Positions 24,016 through 33,268 are shown, counted from the stretch's first letter. The stretch: DNA of 64,000 nucleotides from Lichenibacterium dinghuense (GCF_021730615.1 NZ_JAJLMN010000001.1:3359501-3423500), one strand, 5' to 3'. Translations and numbers: made by a program. The notes: generated from the sequence alone by a model not told the origin.

Positions 24016-25648
24016 CCCCTTCGAGCGCCCCCGCGCCGCGAGCGGCCGCGCCCCGGACGTCTTCAAGATGGGCGGCTGGATCCCGATGCAGCAGCATCGG
24101 GACAGTGACGAGGTCGATTTCGCCATCGTCGGCACGGGCGCGGGCGGCGGCACGCTGGCGGCGCGACTCGCCGAGAAGGGCTACTCCGTCGTGGCCTTCG
24201 ACGCCGGCCCCTACTTCCGCCCGCTGGAGGACTTCGCCTCCGACGAGACCGAGCAGGAGAAGCTCTACTGGAACGACCCGCGCGTGGTGGAGGGGGCCGA
24301 CCCCATCGTCATGGGCGGCAAGAACTCCGGCAAGACGGTCGGCGGCTCCATGGTGCACTTCGCCATGGTGTCGCTGCGCTTCCGGCCCGAGTGGTTCAAG
24401 TCGCGCAGCACGCTCGGCTACGGCGCCGACTGGCCGATCGGCTGGGAGGAGATGTGGCGCTACTACGACCAGGTCGAGAAGGATCTCTCGATCTCGGGGC
24501 CGGTCGACTACCCCTGGGGCCCGCCGCGCCCGCGCTACCCCTACCGCCCACACCCGATGAACGCCGCCGCCGAGGTGCTGGCGCGCGGCTGCGAGGCCAT
24601 GGGCATGGCCTGGACGCCGACGCCGCTCGCCACCGTGTCGGCGCCGCGCGGCGAGGCGCATCCCTGCGCCTACCGCGGCTTCTGCCGCTTCGGCTGCTCC
24701 ACCAACGCCAAGCAGAGCACGCTGAACACCTACATCCCGCGCGCCATCCGCGCCGGGGCGGAGATCCGCGACCTCGCCATGGTGGGTCGCATCGAGACGG
24801 ACGCGCGCGACCGCGCCACCGGCGTGCACTACCACCGCGAGGGGCAGTGGCGCTTCCAGCGCGCCCGCAACGTGGTCGCCGCCGGCTACGCGGTGGAGTC
24901 GCCGCGGCTGCTGCTGAATTCCGCGACCGACCGGCACCGCGACGGCCTCGCCAACTCGTCGGGCCTCGTCGGCAAGTACCTGATGACCCAGCCCAACCAG
25001 GCGGTCTACGGCAAGTCGAAGGACGAGATCCGCTGGAACAAGGGGCCGCCGTCGCTCGCCATCACCGAGCACTGGAACTACGACGACGCCAAGGACTTCC
25101 ACGGCGGCTACTGCTGGATGGGGCAGGGGCCGCTGCCGATCGAGTGGGCCAAGACCGTCACGGCCTCGCGCGGGATCTGGGGCGATGAGCTGCGCCTCGC
25201 CATGCAGGACTACAATTACCAGGTCGGCGTGAAGATGGTGGGCGAATGCCTGCCGAGCGAGAACAACACCGTGACCCTGGCCGACCAGAAGGACCGCTAC
25301 GGCCTGCCCGTCGCCAAGGTCACGTTCGGCTGGGGCGAGAACGACAAGGCGCTCATCAAGCACGCGCTGGGCCAGATGGAGATGAGCATGGAGGCGGCGG
25401 GCGTCACCGACCTGTTCCGGCAGGAGGAGGACGCCAACCACCTCGGCGGCACCGTGAAGATGGGCGACGACCGCCGCACGTCGGTGGTGGACGCGGACTG
25501 CCGCTCCTGGGACGTGCCGAACCTGTTCGTCTGCGACGGCTCGGTGTTCCCGACGGTGGGCGGCGTCAACCCGTCGCTGACCATCCAGGCCATCGCGCTG
25601 CGCACGGCGGACCGCATCGAGGCCCTCGCGGCGCACGGCGATATCTGA
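24005..25648 (+). CDS. GMC-family FAD oxidoreductase
   Basis: A 547-residue flavoprotein. The FAD motif is IVGTGAGGG (residues 41-49). The glycine-rich GKTVGGSMVHFAMVSLRFRP follows at about 109-128. The C-terminal GMC block has EDANHLGGTVKMGDD and VCDGSVFPTVGGVNPSLTIQ. A cysteine set C221, C227 and C231 lies in HPCAYRGFCRFGC, comparable to the cluster region of the first GMC subunit. It oxidises an alcohol or sugar hydroxyl, with electrons probably going to the membrane rather than O2. Second, divergent GMC system of the window; partner subunit 3 overlaps upstream. Substrate unknown. Confidence 0.86.
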   Translation: MSSDPFERPRAASGRAPDVFKMGGWIPMQQHRDSDEVDFAIVGTGAGGGTLAARLAEKGYSVVAFDAGPYFRPLEDFASDETEQEKLYWNDPRVVEGADPIVMGGKNSGKTVGGSMVHFAMVSLRFRPEWFKSRSTLGYGADWPIGWEEMWRYYDQVEKDLSISGPVDYPWGPPRPRYPYRPHPMNAAAEVLARGCEAMGMAWTPTPLATVSAPRGEAHPCAYRGFCRFGCSTNAKQSTLNTYIPRAIRAGAEIRDLAMVGRIETDARDRATGVHYHREGQWRFQRARNVVAAGYAVESPRLLLNSATDRHRDGLANSSGLVGKYLMTQPNQAVYGKSKDEIRWNKGPPSLAITEHWNYDDAKDFHGGYCWMGQGPLPIEWAKTVTASRGIWGDELRLAMQDYNYQVGVKMVGECLPSENNTVTLADQKDRYGLPVAKVTFGWGENDKALIKHALGQMEMSMEAAGVTDLFRQEEDANHLGGTVKMGDDRRTSVVDADCRSWDVPNLFVCDGSVFPTVGGVNPSLTIQAIALRTADRIEALAAHGDI

Positions 25649-25768
25649 AGAGTAGGACCCGCCCTGCTAACGGATGCATCTGCGCGGGATCGACACGCAT
25701 CCGAAGCCGAATTTCCACCCACGTCCTGCGCGAGCAGACCGCGGACTTCACACATCGAGGAACTCTCC

Positions 25769-26221
25769 ATGAGCCAGGCTGCCGACAAGCCCAAGATGCC
25801 CTACTGGCACGTGTATACGGACTCTGACGGTGTGAGCCGCCAGGACAAGTTCGAGCTGACTGAGTTCGAGCTGAAGGGCGTCAACCCCGAGGTGGCGCCG
25901 CAGTGGAACGACAAGATGGATCCGTCGAAGGCCGGCGTGACCTTCACGGTGCTGCCCGTGGGCTGGGTGGGCGACTGGCACGAGAACCCGAAGCCCCAGT
26001 GGATTGCCATACTGACCGGCCGCTGGTTCGTGGAGACCATGGACGGCCATCGCGTCGAGATGGGCCCGGGCGAACTGATGATGGGCGAGGACCAGAACAC
26101 GAGGGAGAGGACCGGCCGCAAGGGTCATCTGTCCGGCACCGTCGGCGACGAGCCCTGTTCCATGATCGTCACCGGCCTCGACGTCACGCCGACGGTGAAC
26201 CAGCCGGGCCGCTTCAAATGA
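25769..26221 (+). CDS. Cupin-domain protein
   Basis: A 150-residue single-domain cupin. The core GDWHENPKPQWIAILTGRWF and VETMDGHRVEMGPGELMMGE matches the two conserved cupin motifs. Only part of the usual metal triad is present (H in WHENPKPQ; E in the second strand is weak), so metal use is uncertain. GAGGAACTCTCC provides the RBS. The stop overlaps a 19-codon ORF that in turn overlaps the GH15 gene. Proteins like this sit beside sugar and sugar-acid oxidation genes; a binding or isomerase role is possible. Confidence 0.7.
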   Translation: MSQAADKPKMPYWHVYTDSDGVSRQDKFELTEFELKGVNPEVAPQWNDKMDPSKAGVTFTVLPVGWVGDWHENPKPQWIAILTGRWFVETMDGHRVEMGPGELMMGEDQNTRERTGRKGHLSGTVGDEPCSMIVTGLDVTPTVNQPGRFK

Positions 26222-26277
26222 GCGTCGCCACACGCTTCCACGACGCCTTCAGCCGCTCGTTCGAGCGCCAACAATGA
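26218..26277 (+). CDS. Micro-ORF linking cupin and GH15 genes (19 aa)
   Basis: The ATG overlaps the cupin stop (ATGA) and the TGA overlaps the GH15 start (ATGA). It encodes MSVATRFHDAFSRSFERQQ. Precise overlap on both sides suggests ribosomes pass through it to reach the GH15 start. A role as a coupling peptide is more likely than a functional protein. Confidence 0.35.
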   Translation: MSVATRFHDAFSRSFERQQ

Positions 26278-28121
26278 CTGACCACATGACCGCCGAAGAC
26301 CAGGCCGACCTGCACTTCGTGCCTTACCCGCCGATCGAGCGCCTGGCCGTCATCGGCGACCGCCGGACCGCCGCCATGGTGGCGGCCGACGGCCCGGTCT
26401 GTTGGGCCTGCCTGCCGCGCTTCGACGCCACGCCGGTGTTCGGTGCCATCCTAGATTTGAAAAAAGGCGGCTACTGGCGCCTCGGTCCCGAGGACCGCGA
26501 CTTCGGCGAGCAGGGCTACGTGGACGGCACCGCCGTGCTGACCACGCGCTGGACCACCCCCGAAGCCGTGCTCGAACTAATTGAATGCATGCTGTGGCCC
26601 GAGGACGAACGCGAGCCCGGCCTCGCCGCCCGGCGCGTGATCGTTCGCCGCCTGCGGTGCGTGTCCGGCGAACGGCGCGTCGTCCACCGCATCGAGCCGT
26701 GGGAAGACTTCCGCACGACCGCCGCGATCTTGGAGGAGGGTGGCGCGCTACGCGTCTCGATGCGGGGCTTCGACCTCGGGCTATGGTCGTCGCACAACCC
26801 CGAGGTCGGCCCTGACGGGACGGAAGCACACCTCGTGACCGCCCTGGGGTCCGGCGAGGAGATCTGGACGGTGCTCGACAGTGCCGAAGAGGCGCGACAC
26901 TGGAGCATCGACACGGCCCGGGTCGCGCTCGACGCGACCGTCGCTTGGTGGAAGGCCTGGTCGGGCAAGCTCAGGTGCGGAGGCTCGCGGGCCGACGAGG
27001 TCCGGCGCGCCGCCATGGTGGTGCACCTGTGCACCTACGCGCCGACCGGAGCGCTCGTGGCGGCCCCGACGACGTCGCTGCCCGAGCGCGTGCCCGGCAC
27101 CTACAACTACGACTACCGCTACTGCTGGATCCGCGACGGGTCGCTCACGGTCAGCCTGCTGGCGCAACTCGGCGACACCCGGCCCGTGTCGCGGTTCCTC
27201 GACTTCGTGGCGGCTCGCCTCCGGCCCGATACGGACGACAAGTCGAAGATGCCGCTCCAGGTGCTGTACCGCATCGACGGGGGCGCCAAGACGCCGAAAG
27301 ACGAGCGGTCCGACATCTCGGGCTACCGCGACTGCCAGCCGGTGCAGATGGGCAACGCCGTCTACCAAATGCACGAGATCGACGGCTTCGGCTTCCTCGC
27401 CGACTGCATCCACCGCTTCGTCGAGGCCGGAGGCACGTTGGAGGACCGGCACTGGGAGGTGATGCGGCGCCTGGCCGACTTCATCGCCGAGAACTGGGCC
27501 GAGAAGGATGCGGGCACCTGGGAGCTGATGCCCTCGCAGGACTTCACCGCCACAAAGGTGATGAACTGGGTGGCGCTCGACCGGGCGATCGCGGTGGCGG
27601 AACGGACCGGCCGCCAAGCCCCGGCGCGGTGGGCCCAGTCGCGCGAACGCGTCCGCGAGGACGTGCTGGAGCACGGCTGGAGCGAGAAGGCCGGCGCCTT
27701 CCGCCAGCGCTACGACAGCGACGCCCTCGACGGCACCGCCCTGCTGATCCCGCTGATGGGCTTCCTGCCGCCCGGCGACCCGAAGGTGCGGGCCACGGTG
27801 GAGCGCATCGACAAGGTGCTCAGGCTCAACGGCCTCGTGCACCGCTTTGTCCCGGAGAAGACGCCGGGCCGGCCCGACCAGCCGATGGGCGATCGCGAGG
27901 GCGCGTTCCTGATGTGCACCATGTGGCTCGCCGAGGCGTGGCAGATGTTGGGCGAGCCCGAGAAGGCGAAGCGGGCGCTGGAGCGCGCCGAGGCCTGCCG
28001 CGGCACGAACCGCCTGTTCTCCGAAGCCGGCGACGCACGAAACTCGCCGGGTCTGCTCGGCAACATGCCCCTGCTCTTCACCGAGGCGGCCTACGCGCGG
28101 GCCGCCCTGGCCGTCGGGTGA
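26274..28121 (+). CDS. Glycoside hydrolase family 15 protein (glucoamylase/trehalase-like)
   Basis: A 615-residue cytoplasmic enzyme. The N-terminal beta domain begins YPPIERLAVIGDRRTAAMVA and PVCWACLPRFDATPVFGAIL. A linker follows, then an (alpha/alpha)6 barrel with PGTYNYDYRYCWIRDGSLTV, SGYRDCQPVQMGNAVYQMHE and ENWAEKDAGTWELMPSQDFT, the usual GH15 landmarks. Bacterial members of this size hydrolyse alpha-glucosides, often trehalose. The last gene of the + strand cluster, it would release glucose that the upstream oxidation genes could use (inference). Confidence 0.87.
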   Translation: MTDHMTAEDQADLHFVPYPPIERLAVIGDRRTAAMVAADGPVCWACLPRFDATPVFGAILDLKKGGYWRLGPEDRDFGEQGYVDGTAVLTTRWTTPEAVLELIECMLWPEDEREPGLAARRVIVRRLRCVSGERRVVHRIEPWEDFRTTAAILEEGGALRVSMRGFDLGLWSSHNPEVGPDGTEAHLVTALGSGEEIWTVLDSAEEARHWSIDTARVALDATVAWWKAWSGKLRCGGSRADEVRRAAMVVHLCTYAPTGALVAAPTTSLPERVPGTYNYDYRYCWIRDGSLTVSLLAQLGDTRPVSRFLDFVAARLRPDTDDKSKMPLQVLYRIDGGAKTPKDERSDISGYRDCQPVQMGNAVYQMHEIDGFGFLADCIHRFVEAGGTLEDRHWEVMRRLADFIAENWAEKDAGTWELMPSQDFTATKVMNWVALDRAIAVAERTGRQAPARWAQSRERVREDVLEHGWSEKAGAFRQRYDSDALDGTALLIPLMGFLPPGDPKVRATVERIDKVLRLNGLVHRFVPEKTPGRPDQPMGDREGAFLMCTMWLAEAWQMLGEPEKAKRALERAEACRGTNRLFSEAGDARNSPGLLGNMPLLFTEAAYARAALAVG

Positions 28122-28457
28122 AGATCCTGCCGTTCTCGCCTTCCCCGTGGGAATGAGGGGGGACGGCCAAGAAGGGACATCTTTGAACGTCGTCGTCGGT
28201 GGGGTCGGCTCCGAGAAGATCTGAACGTTCGCGTGACAGGTCCGGCGGGGTGTGTCGGTGAAGCGTCCTGCAGCGAATGAGCGAGACAGGGCACGAGGAT
28301 AATCCGTAGCCCGATCGTCCGCTTCAGAGCACGGCGATATGCACGCGAAGCGGCAAAGTTGGGTCGACTCCGGCCGCACAGCGAAGGCGGGTGGAGAGCA
28401 GTCCTACCGGTTTCTACGAAGCCGCAGGCGAGAGCTGACGTTCAGGCAGAGGCCACC
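28122..28457. other. Convergent intergenic region with dispersed-repeat copy c
   Basis: 336 nt between two genes that end toward each other. No gene seen. It holds repeat copy c at 28316-28378. No strong hairpin with a T-run was found, so the terminators are not identified. Confidence 0.5.
28316..28378 (+). repeat. Dispersed intergenic repeat, copy c
   Basis: CGTCCGCTTC at 28316 (CCGC at 28319) and TTGGGTCGACTCCGGCCGC at 28359, exactly 40 nt apart, as in copies b, d and e. Confidence 0.75.
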
Positions 28458-30017
28458 TCAGTGGGCCTCGATCGGCCCCGCGGCTTTCTGCGGCTTCTTA
28501 AGCAGAGGGATCGCGGCGAGGCTGATGATGAGCCCGACCGCGATGATCCAGAACGCGTCGCTGTAGGCCATCACGTAGGCTTCGCGCCGCGCCTGCGACG
28601 CGATTATCCCGAGCGCTTGCGCCTTTGCCGCGACGGGGTCGACCACGTGGGCCTGCATGGCGCGAGTCATCTCGGCGAGCCGCGACTGGGTGAGCACGGC
28701 ATTCTGCGTCATCGCTTCCGCCAGAACCGAGAAGTGCATGTGCTCGCGCCGGTCGATCATCGTCGACAGCATGGCGATGCCGATGGAGCCGCCGAGATTG
28801 CGCATCATGTTGGACAAGGCGGATGCGTCGGCGGTGTCGCGCGGCGCCAGGCCGGCCGTCGACATCTGCGACAGCGGCACGGTGAACAGCGGCTGGCCGG
28901 CGGCGCGCAACAGCTGGGGCAGGATCAGCTGGTCCATGCCGACGTCGTGGGTCAGGCCGACGTTGATGAAGCAACTCAGGGCGAAGAGAAGCGTGCCGGC
29001 AACCACCAGGAATCGTGGATCGAAGCGCTTCATCAGCAGCGGCATGGCGGGGAAGAGCACGAGCTGCGGCAGCCCGCTCCACATCACTACGTAGCCGATC
29101 TGCTCGGCGTTGTAGCCCTGGATCTGCGCGCAATAGACCGGGATGACGTAGATCGAGCCGAACGACACGGCGCCCAGCACCGTCATCAGCAGGCACCCGC
29201 CGCCGACGGAGCGGTTCTTGAGCACGCGCAAGTTGATGAAGGGCCGCTCCGCCGTCAGCTCGCGGAGGATGAAGCCGCCGATGCCGAGCACGGCGAGGAG
29301 CGCTCCCTCGACGATGATCGGTGAGCCGAACCAGTCCTTGCGCTGCCCTTCCTCGAGCACGAAGGTCAGGGCCGGCAGGCCGGTCGCCATCAGGCCGATG
29401 CCGAGCCAGTCGCCCTTGGCGAGGTCGCCGAGCTTCAGCGGCGCGGGGTCGAGCGCGTAGAGCTGCAGCGCCAGGGCGAGCGGGCCGGGCACGAGGTTCA
29501 GATAGAAGATGTAATGCCACGACAGATTGTCGGTCAGCCAGCCGCCCACCGTCGGGCCGATGGCGGGCGCGAAGGTGGCGGTGAGGCCGAAGAAGGCGAT
29601 GCCGACCGCCTGCTGAGATTTCGGCAGGCGCGTGCGCACGATGGTGATGGCCGTGGGGATGAGCACGCCGCCGGTGAAGCCCTGGCCGGCGCGGAACAGG
29701 ATCATCTCGGGCAGGCTCGTCGACAGCGCGCAGGCGACCGAGAAGCCGATGAACAGGCCCGTGTTGACGGCCAAGTAGCGCCGCAGCCCGAAGATGGAGC
29801 CGAGCCAACCCGTGAGTGGGATGACGATGATCTCCGCCATCAGATAGGCGGTCGAGATCCAGCTCCCCTCGTCCGAGGAGGCGCCGAGCGCGCCCTCGAT
29901 GTCGCTGAGCGAGGAATTGGTGATCTGGATGTCCAGGATGGCCGTGAAGGCGCCGAGGATCGCCGCTGCGACGGCGAGCCACTGGCGCAGCGAGGCGCGT
30001 TCAGGGTCGGCGCTCAT
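28458..30017 (-). CDS. emrB: MFS drug/H+ antiporter, DHA2 (EmrB/QacA) family
   Basis: A 519-residue inner-membrane transporter with 14 predicted helices. The N-terminus WLAVAAAILGAFTAILDIQI then TNSSLSDIEGALGASSDEGS is typical of DHA2. Motif-A-like GWLGSIFGLRRYLA and motif C GPTVGGWLTDNLSWHYIFYL are both present. With the HlyD-type adaptor 9 nt upstream it forms an EmrAB-like tripartite pump, which would use a TolC-type outer channel not encoded here. Likely exports hydrophobic drugs or acids. Divergent TetR gene probably represses the operon. Confidence 0.9.
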   Translation of the reverse strand: MSADPERASLRQWLAVAAAILGAFTAILDIQITNSSLSDIEGALGASSDEGSWISTAYLMAEIIVIPLTGWLGSIFGLRRYLAVNTGLFIGFSVACALSTSLPEMILFRAGQGFTGGVLIPTAITIVRTRLPKSQQAVGIAFFGLTATFAPAIGPTVGGWLTDNLSWHYIFYLNLVPGPLALALQLYALDPAPLKLGDLAKGDWLGIGLMATGLPALTFVLEEGQRKDWFGSPIIVEGALLAVLGIGGFILRELTAERPFINLRVLKNRSVGGGCLLMTVLGAVSFGSIYVIPVYCAQIQGYNAEQIGYVVMWSGLPQLVLFPAMPLLMKRFDPRFLVVAGTLLFALSCFINVGLTHDVGMDQLILPQLLRAAGQPLFTVPLSQMSTAGLAPRDTADASALSNMMRNLGGSIGIAMLSTMIDRREHMHFSVLAEAMTQNAVLTQSRLAEMTRAMQAHVVDPVAAKAQALGIIASQARREAYVMAYSDAFWIIAVGLIISLAAIPLLKKPQKAAGPIEAH

Positions 30018-30026
30018 GGCTTCGCC

Positions 30027-31361
30027 TCAGCGGCCGTCGAGGAGGCCGACGCGCGTGCGGCCGGCGGGCGCGTCACCCCGCGTCTCCACCGTGGCCTCGA
30101 CCGACAGGCCGGGCCGCAGGCGGTCGAGCATCGGGTCGTCGGTGGCGAGGCGGATCCTCACCGGCACGCGCTGCACCACCTTGGTGAAGTTGCCGGTGGC
30201 GTTCTCGGGCGGCAGCAGCGCGAACTGCGCCCCCGTGCCGGGCGAGAAGCTGTCCACGGTGCCGCGAAACGCGTGGTCGCCGAAGGCGTCCACGGTGAAC
30301 TCCACCGGCTGGCCCACCGCCATGTCGCCGAGCTGCGTTTCCTTGAAGTTGGCGACGAGGTAGATGTCGCGGCCCATCGGTACGACGGTCAGCAACCCCA
30401 TGCCCGCCTGCACCATCTGGCCGACTCGCACCGAACGGTCGCCCACGACGCCGTCGACGGGCGCCCTCACGGTCGTGTAGCCGAGGTTCAGCTCGGCCCC
30501 GTCGAGCTTGGCCTGCGCCGACGCGATGCCGGCGACCGCGCTGGCGGCCAGCGCCTCGTAGGTGTGGACCTGCTTCTGGGCGGAGTCGAGCGCCGCCCGA
30601 TCCTTGTCGAGCGTCGCCCGGTGCTGCCGCAGGTCGGCGTCGGTCTGCTGGGCGCGTTGCGACGTCCCGGCGCCGGAGGTGAGGAGGTCGGCGTAGCGCT
30701 TGGCTTCCTGGGTCGCGAAGGCGAGGCCGGCTTCGGCGTTGACGACGTCGGCCTGGGCGGAGGCCACGGTGGCAGCCTGCTGCACCACGGCGGCTTTGTA
30801 GCCGGCGAGCTGCGCGCGGGCCTTCTCCACCTCGGCCCTGGCGCCCTCGACCTGGATGCGGGCGTCGCGGTCGTCGATCGTCGCGATCACGTTTCCGGCA
30901 TGGACGGGCTGATTGTCGCCCACCGCCACCGCGGTGACGAAGCCAGAGATGCGGGGCGACACCGTCACCTTGTCGGCCTGCAGGAAGGCGTTGTCGGTCG
31001 TCTCCTGAAAGCGGCCCACCGTCCACCAGTGCCAACCCGCGTGCCCGCCGTAAGCGGCACCGGCGAGCAGCACCGCGGCGAGGAGAAGCTTCTTCATACC
31101 ACCCTTTCTCGGCGGCGGGGTCGCCGGCACGGCCGGCGCAGGCAAGGCCGCCGTGGATGCGCCCGGCTGCGGAGCTGCGGCCTGCTGGGGCGAGGTCGGG
31201 GTCGCGATCGGCCTGTCGATCGGTGCCGGCACGGGATCGGGTGACGCGCTGCGGGCCAGCGCGTCGCTCCGCTCTGCCTTCGCGTCGTGCTCGGCGTCAT
31301 CGCGTTCGACGTCGCGCTCGGCCAAGCCGAAGGCTTGGCGGTCGGGAGAGAGGCCGTCCAT
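30027..31361 (-). CDS. emrA: HlyD family membrane-fusion adaptor (EmrA-like)
   Basis: A 444-residue adaptor. Residues 1-88 form an acidic then Pro/Ala-rich cytoplasmic extension, longer than usual. One transmembrane helix (KKLLLAAVLLAGAAYGGHAG) follows. Then come the lipoyl half-motifs (NAFLQADKVTVSPRISGFVT and DNQPVHAGNVIATIDDRDAR), a long coiled-coil hairpin (about 160-270) and YTTVRAPVDGVVGDRSVRVG. It bridges the inner-membrane pump encoded next to an outer-membrane channel. The function of the N-terminal extension is unclear; an internal ATG just before the helix (MKKLL) could be an alternative start. Confidence 0.88.
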   Translation of the reverse strand: MDGLSPDRQAFGLAERDVERDDAEHDAKAERSDALARSASPDPVPAPIDRPIATPTSPQQAAAPQPGASTAALPAPAVPATPPPRKGGMKKLLLAAVLLAGAAYGGHAGWHWWTVGRFQETTDNAFLQADKVTVSPRISGFVTAVAVGDNQPVHAGNVIATIDDRDARIQVEGARAEVEKARAQLAGYKAAVVQQAATVASAQADVVNAEAGLAFATQEAKRYADLLTSGAGTSQRAQQTDADLRQHRATLDKDRAALDSAQKQVHTYEALAASAVAGIASAQAKLDGAELNLGYTTVRAPVDGVVGDRSVRVGQMVQAGMGLLTVVPMGRDIYLVANFKETQLGDMAVGQPVEFTVDAFGDHAFRGTVDSFSPGTGAQFALLPPENATGNFTKVVQRVPVRIRLATDDPMLDRLRPGLSVEATVETRGDAPAGRTRVGLLDGR

Positions 31362-31376
31362 CTGTCATCCACCCGA

Positions 31377-31406
31377 TTGAACAAAACGGTTCTGTTCTGT
31401 TATGAT
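31377..31406 (+). promoter_or_regulatory. tetR promoter with embedded inverted-repeat operator
   Basis: TTGAAC (31377-31382) and TATGAT (31401-31406) are separated by 18 nt, resembling -35 and -10 boxes for the TetR gene. The spacer holds GAACAAAACGGTTCTGTTC (31379-31397), with arms GAACA and TGTTC. Binding there would block both divergent promoters, implying autoregulation plus control of the efflux operon. Confidence 0.55.
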
Positions 31407-31443
31407 CGCGGGCAGCGATGAACGCAAGGTGTAAGACCGCTAC

Positions 31444-32133
31444 ATGACGCTCGACCTCGCCGACCTTCCCGCAGCCGCCGAAGCCTTCGCCGCCAAAAAG
31501 CCACGGCGCGGAACGGGCGGCCGCCCGTCGCAGGACGAGGCGCTGCGCCGTGATGCGCGGCTGATCGAGATCGCTGCCGCCATGTTCATGGAGCGCGGCT
31601 TCGACGTCACGACGATCGACGCGGTCGCGGAGGCCGCCAGCGTCGGCAAGGCGACGCTCTATGCGCGCTACCACGACAAGGGAGCGTTGTTCGCCGCCGT
31701 GGTCCAGCGGCAGATCGACCGCTGGGTGTCGGTCAGCGCGCAAGAAGCCCCGCGCCCGGGTGACCGAGTCGCCGACGTCCTATTGGCGATGGGACGGCGC
31801 ATGGTAGCGGCGATCCTGATCCCCGAAGCCATCGCGATCAACCGCATCGTGACCGCCCAGGCGATCCGCTTCCCCGAGTTGGCCCAGATGGTTCATCGCG
31901 AAGCGTGGCAGCGGTCCAACGCCTCGATCGCGGCCGTGCTCGACCATTTCGCTCAGGAGGGCCAGATCGACGTCGAGGACAGCGAGATGGCCGCCGACCT
32001 GTTCCTCAGCCTCGTGGTCGGCCGCCTGTCACGCCTGGCCATGCTGGGCATCGCGGTCGACCCCGAACAGGTCGACCGCCGCGTCGAGGCCGCAGTGGCG
32101 CTGTTCCTATACGGAACCGTCTCGCAGCGCTGA
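31444..32133 (+). CDS. TetR/AcrR family transcriptional regulator
   Basis: A 229-residue repressor. The N-terminal HTH is at about residues 35-80 (RLIEIAAAMFMERGFDVTTI, VAEAASVGKATLYARYHDKG). The C-terminal ligand domain carries the AefR-like pattern (RIVTAQAIRFPELAQMVHRE). Divergent from emrAB-type genes, with a clear inverted repeat in the shared 82-nt region. A short basic N-terminal extension (KKPRRGTGGRPSQ) precedes the HTH. It probably senses the pump substrate. Confidence 0.9.
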   Translation: MTLDLADLPAAAEAFAAKKPRRGTGGRPSQDEALRRDARLIEIAAAMFMERGFDVTTIDAVAEAASVGKATLYARYHDKGALFAAVVQRQIDRWVSVSAQEAPRPGDRVADVLLAMGRRMVAAILIPEAIAINRIVTAQAIRFPELAQMVHREAWQRSNASIAAVLDHFAQEGQIDVEDSEMAADLFLSLVVGRLSRLAMLGIAVDPEQVDRRVEAAVALFLYGTVSQR

Positions 32134-32323
32134 TCGCCTCCCGGTAGCTGCGTGATCCAACCCGGTGAGACGGAGTTCGTCCCAAGGCAGAACCGGTTGC
32201 TCGCAAACGGTCACTTCGACGACACCGCCTCGCCTGACCGTAGCCTAGCCGCCTGGTCGGCTTCGTGCACGTCAGCCGCGTCGCCCTTCGCAGACCGGGC
32301 CTGGTGAAGGGCGAGCCCGATGG

Positions 32324-33268
32324 TCAGGCCTCGATCGAGCGATCCCTTCGACCTCTGCTTGCCGATCGGTGGTGCCCCGGGCTCTCGTCGTGGAGGCGCT
32401 TGAACGCCATGCTGAAGGCACTCTCGGAAGCGTAGCCCACCTTGACGGCGATGTCGGCCAGCTTCTGCTCACCGGTCCTCAAGGCGGCGCTGGCCAACGC
32501 CATGCGCCAGCGGATCATGTAGTTCAGCGGCGACGTGCCCACCTTGGCGGTAAAGCGACCGTTGAAGGCCGTGCGCGACATGCCGGCCGCGCTCGCCATG
32601 TCGGCCACGGACCAACGGCGCGCGGGGTCGCCGTGGAGCAGTCCCAGCACGGGCCCGATCCGCGGGTCCGCCAAGGCGCCGAGCCATCCCGGCATGGCGT
32701 CCTCCGACGCGAGATGCGCGCGCAGGATCTGCACGAGGACCAGCGTGCCCAGGGCACCGTTCACGACGCGCGCCCCGGGCCGGGCCGCCCCCGTCTCGAA
32801 ACCCACGAGGTCGAGGGTGGCCCGGAGCGGGGCGGCGGCGGGGGACGCGGCGGGAATGTGGACGACGGGCGGGAGGAGGCCGAGCAACATGCCGCTCACG
32901 TCATCGGCGAAGGTGAACCGCCCTCCCGTCACCACGGTCGCGTCGCCCTCGGAACCGAGGCGGACGACGCCGTCCGGCCCCAGGCCGTCCCGGAAGACCG
33001 CGCCCCCGTCGACCGGCGGCAGATCACGCACGCTCGCCGACCTGTAGGGATGGCCGCTGGTGAGAAGGTACACGTCCCCGGCCTGGAGTCGAACGGGCGT
33101 GACGGCGGTGTCGTCCGCCCAGAGCCACATTGCGCCCTGCAGGACGCCGCCGAACTTGAGGTGGCGGTAGCCAGGGAAGTGCATCGACCAGGCGCCTCGC
33201 CCCTCGAACCGCGCCGACAGCACGCCATCCACGGACGAGAGTGACAGGACATCGGACAGGGGATCCAT
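32324..33268 (-). CDS. AraC family transcriptional regulator with cupin-type sensor
   Basis: A 314-residue regulator. The start at 33268 (MDPLSDVL) is chosen because GGAGGT lies 6 nt upstream; in-frame starts up to 33337 exist. The N-terminal half matches the AraC-type cupin sensor (GYRHLKFGGVLQGAMWLWAD, LQAGDVYLLTSGHPYRSA). The C-terminal double HTH has WSVADMASAAGMSRTAFNGR and KLADIAVKVGYASESAFSMA. Divergent from an aldo/keto reductase; proteins of this branch often activate such a neighbouring reductase. The inducer is unknown. Confidence 0.86.
   Translation of the reverse strand: MDPLSDVLSLSSVDGVLSARFEGRGAWSMHFPGYRHLKFGGVLQGAMWLWADDTAVTPVRLQAGDVYLLTSGHPYRSASVRDLPPVDGGAVFRDGLGPDGVVRLGSEGDATVVTGGRFTFADDVSGMLLGLLPPVVHIPAASPAAAPLRATLDLVGFETGAARPGARVVNGALGTLVLVQILRAHLASEDAMPGWLGALADPRIGPVLGLLHGDPARRWSVADMASAAGMSRTAFNGRFTAKVGTSPLNYMIRWRMALASAALRTGEQKLADIAVKVGYASESAFSMAFKRLHDESPGHHRSASRGRRDRSIEA

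Noticed and set aside
23816..25636. 606-codon minus-strand ORF
   Set aside because: Antisense to the GMC gene, which has clear FAD and C-terminal motifs.
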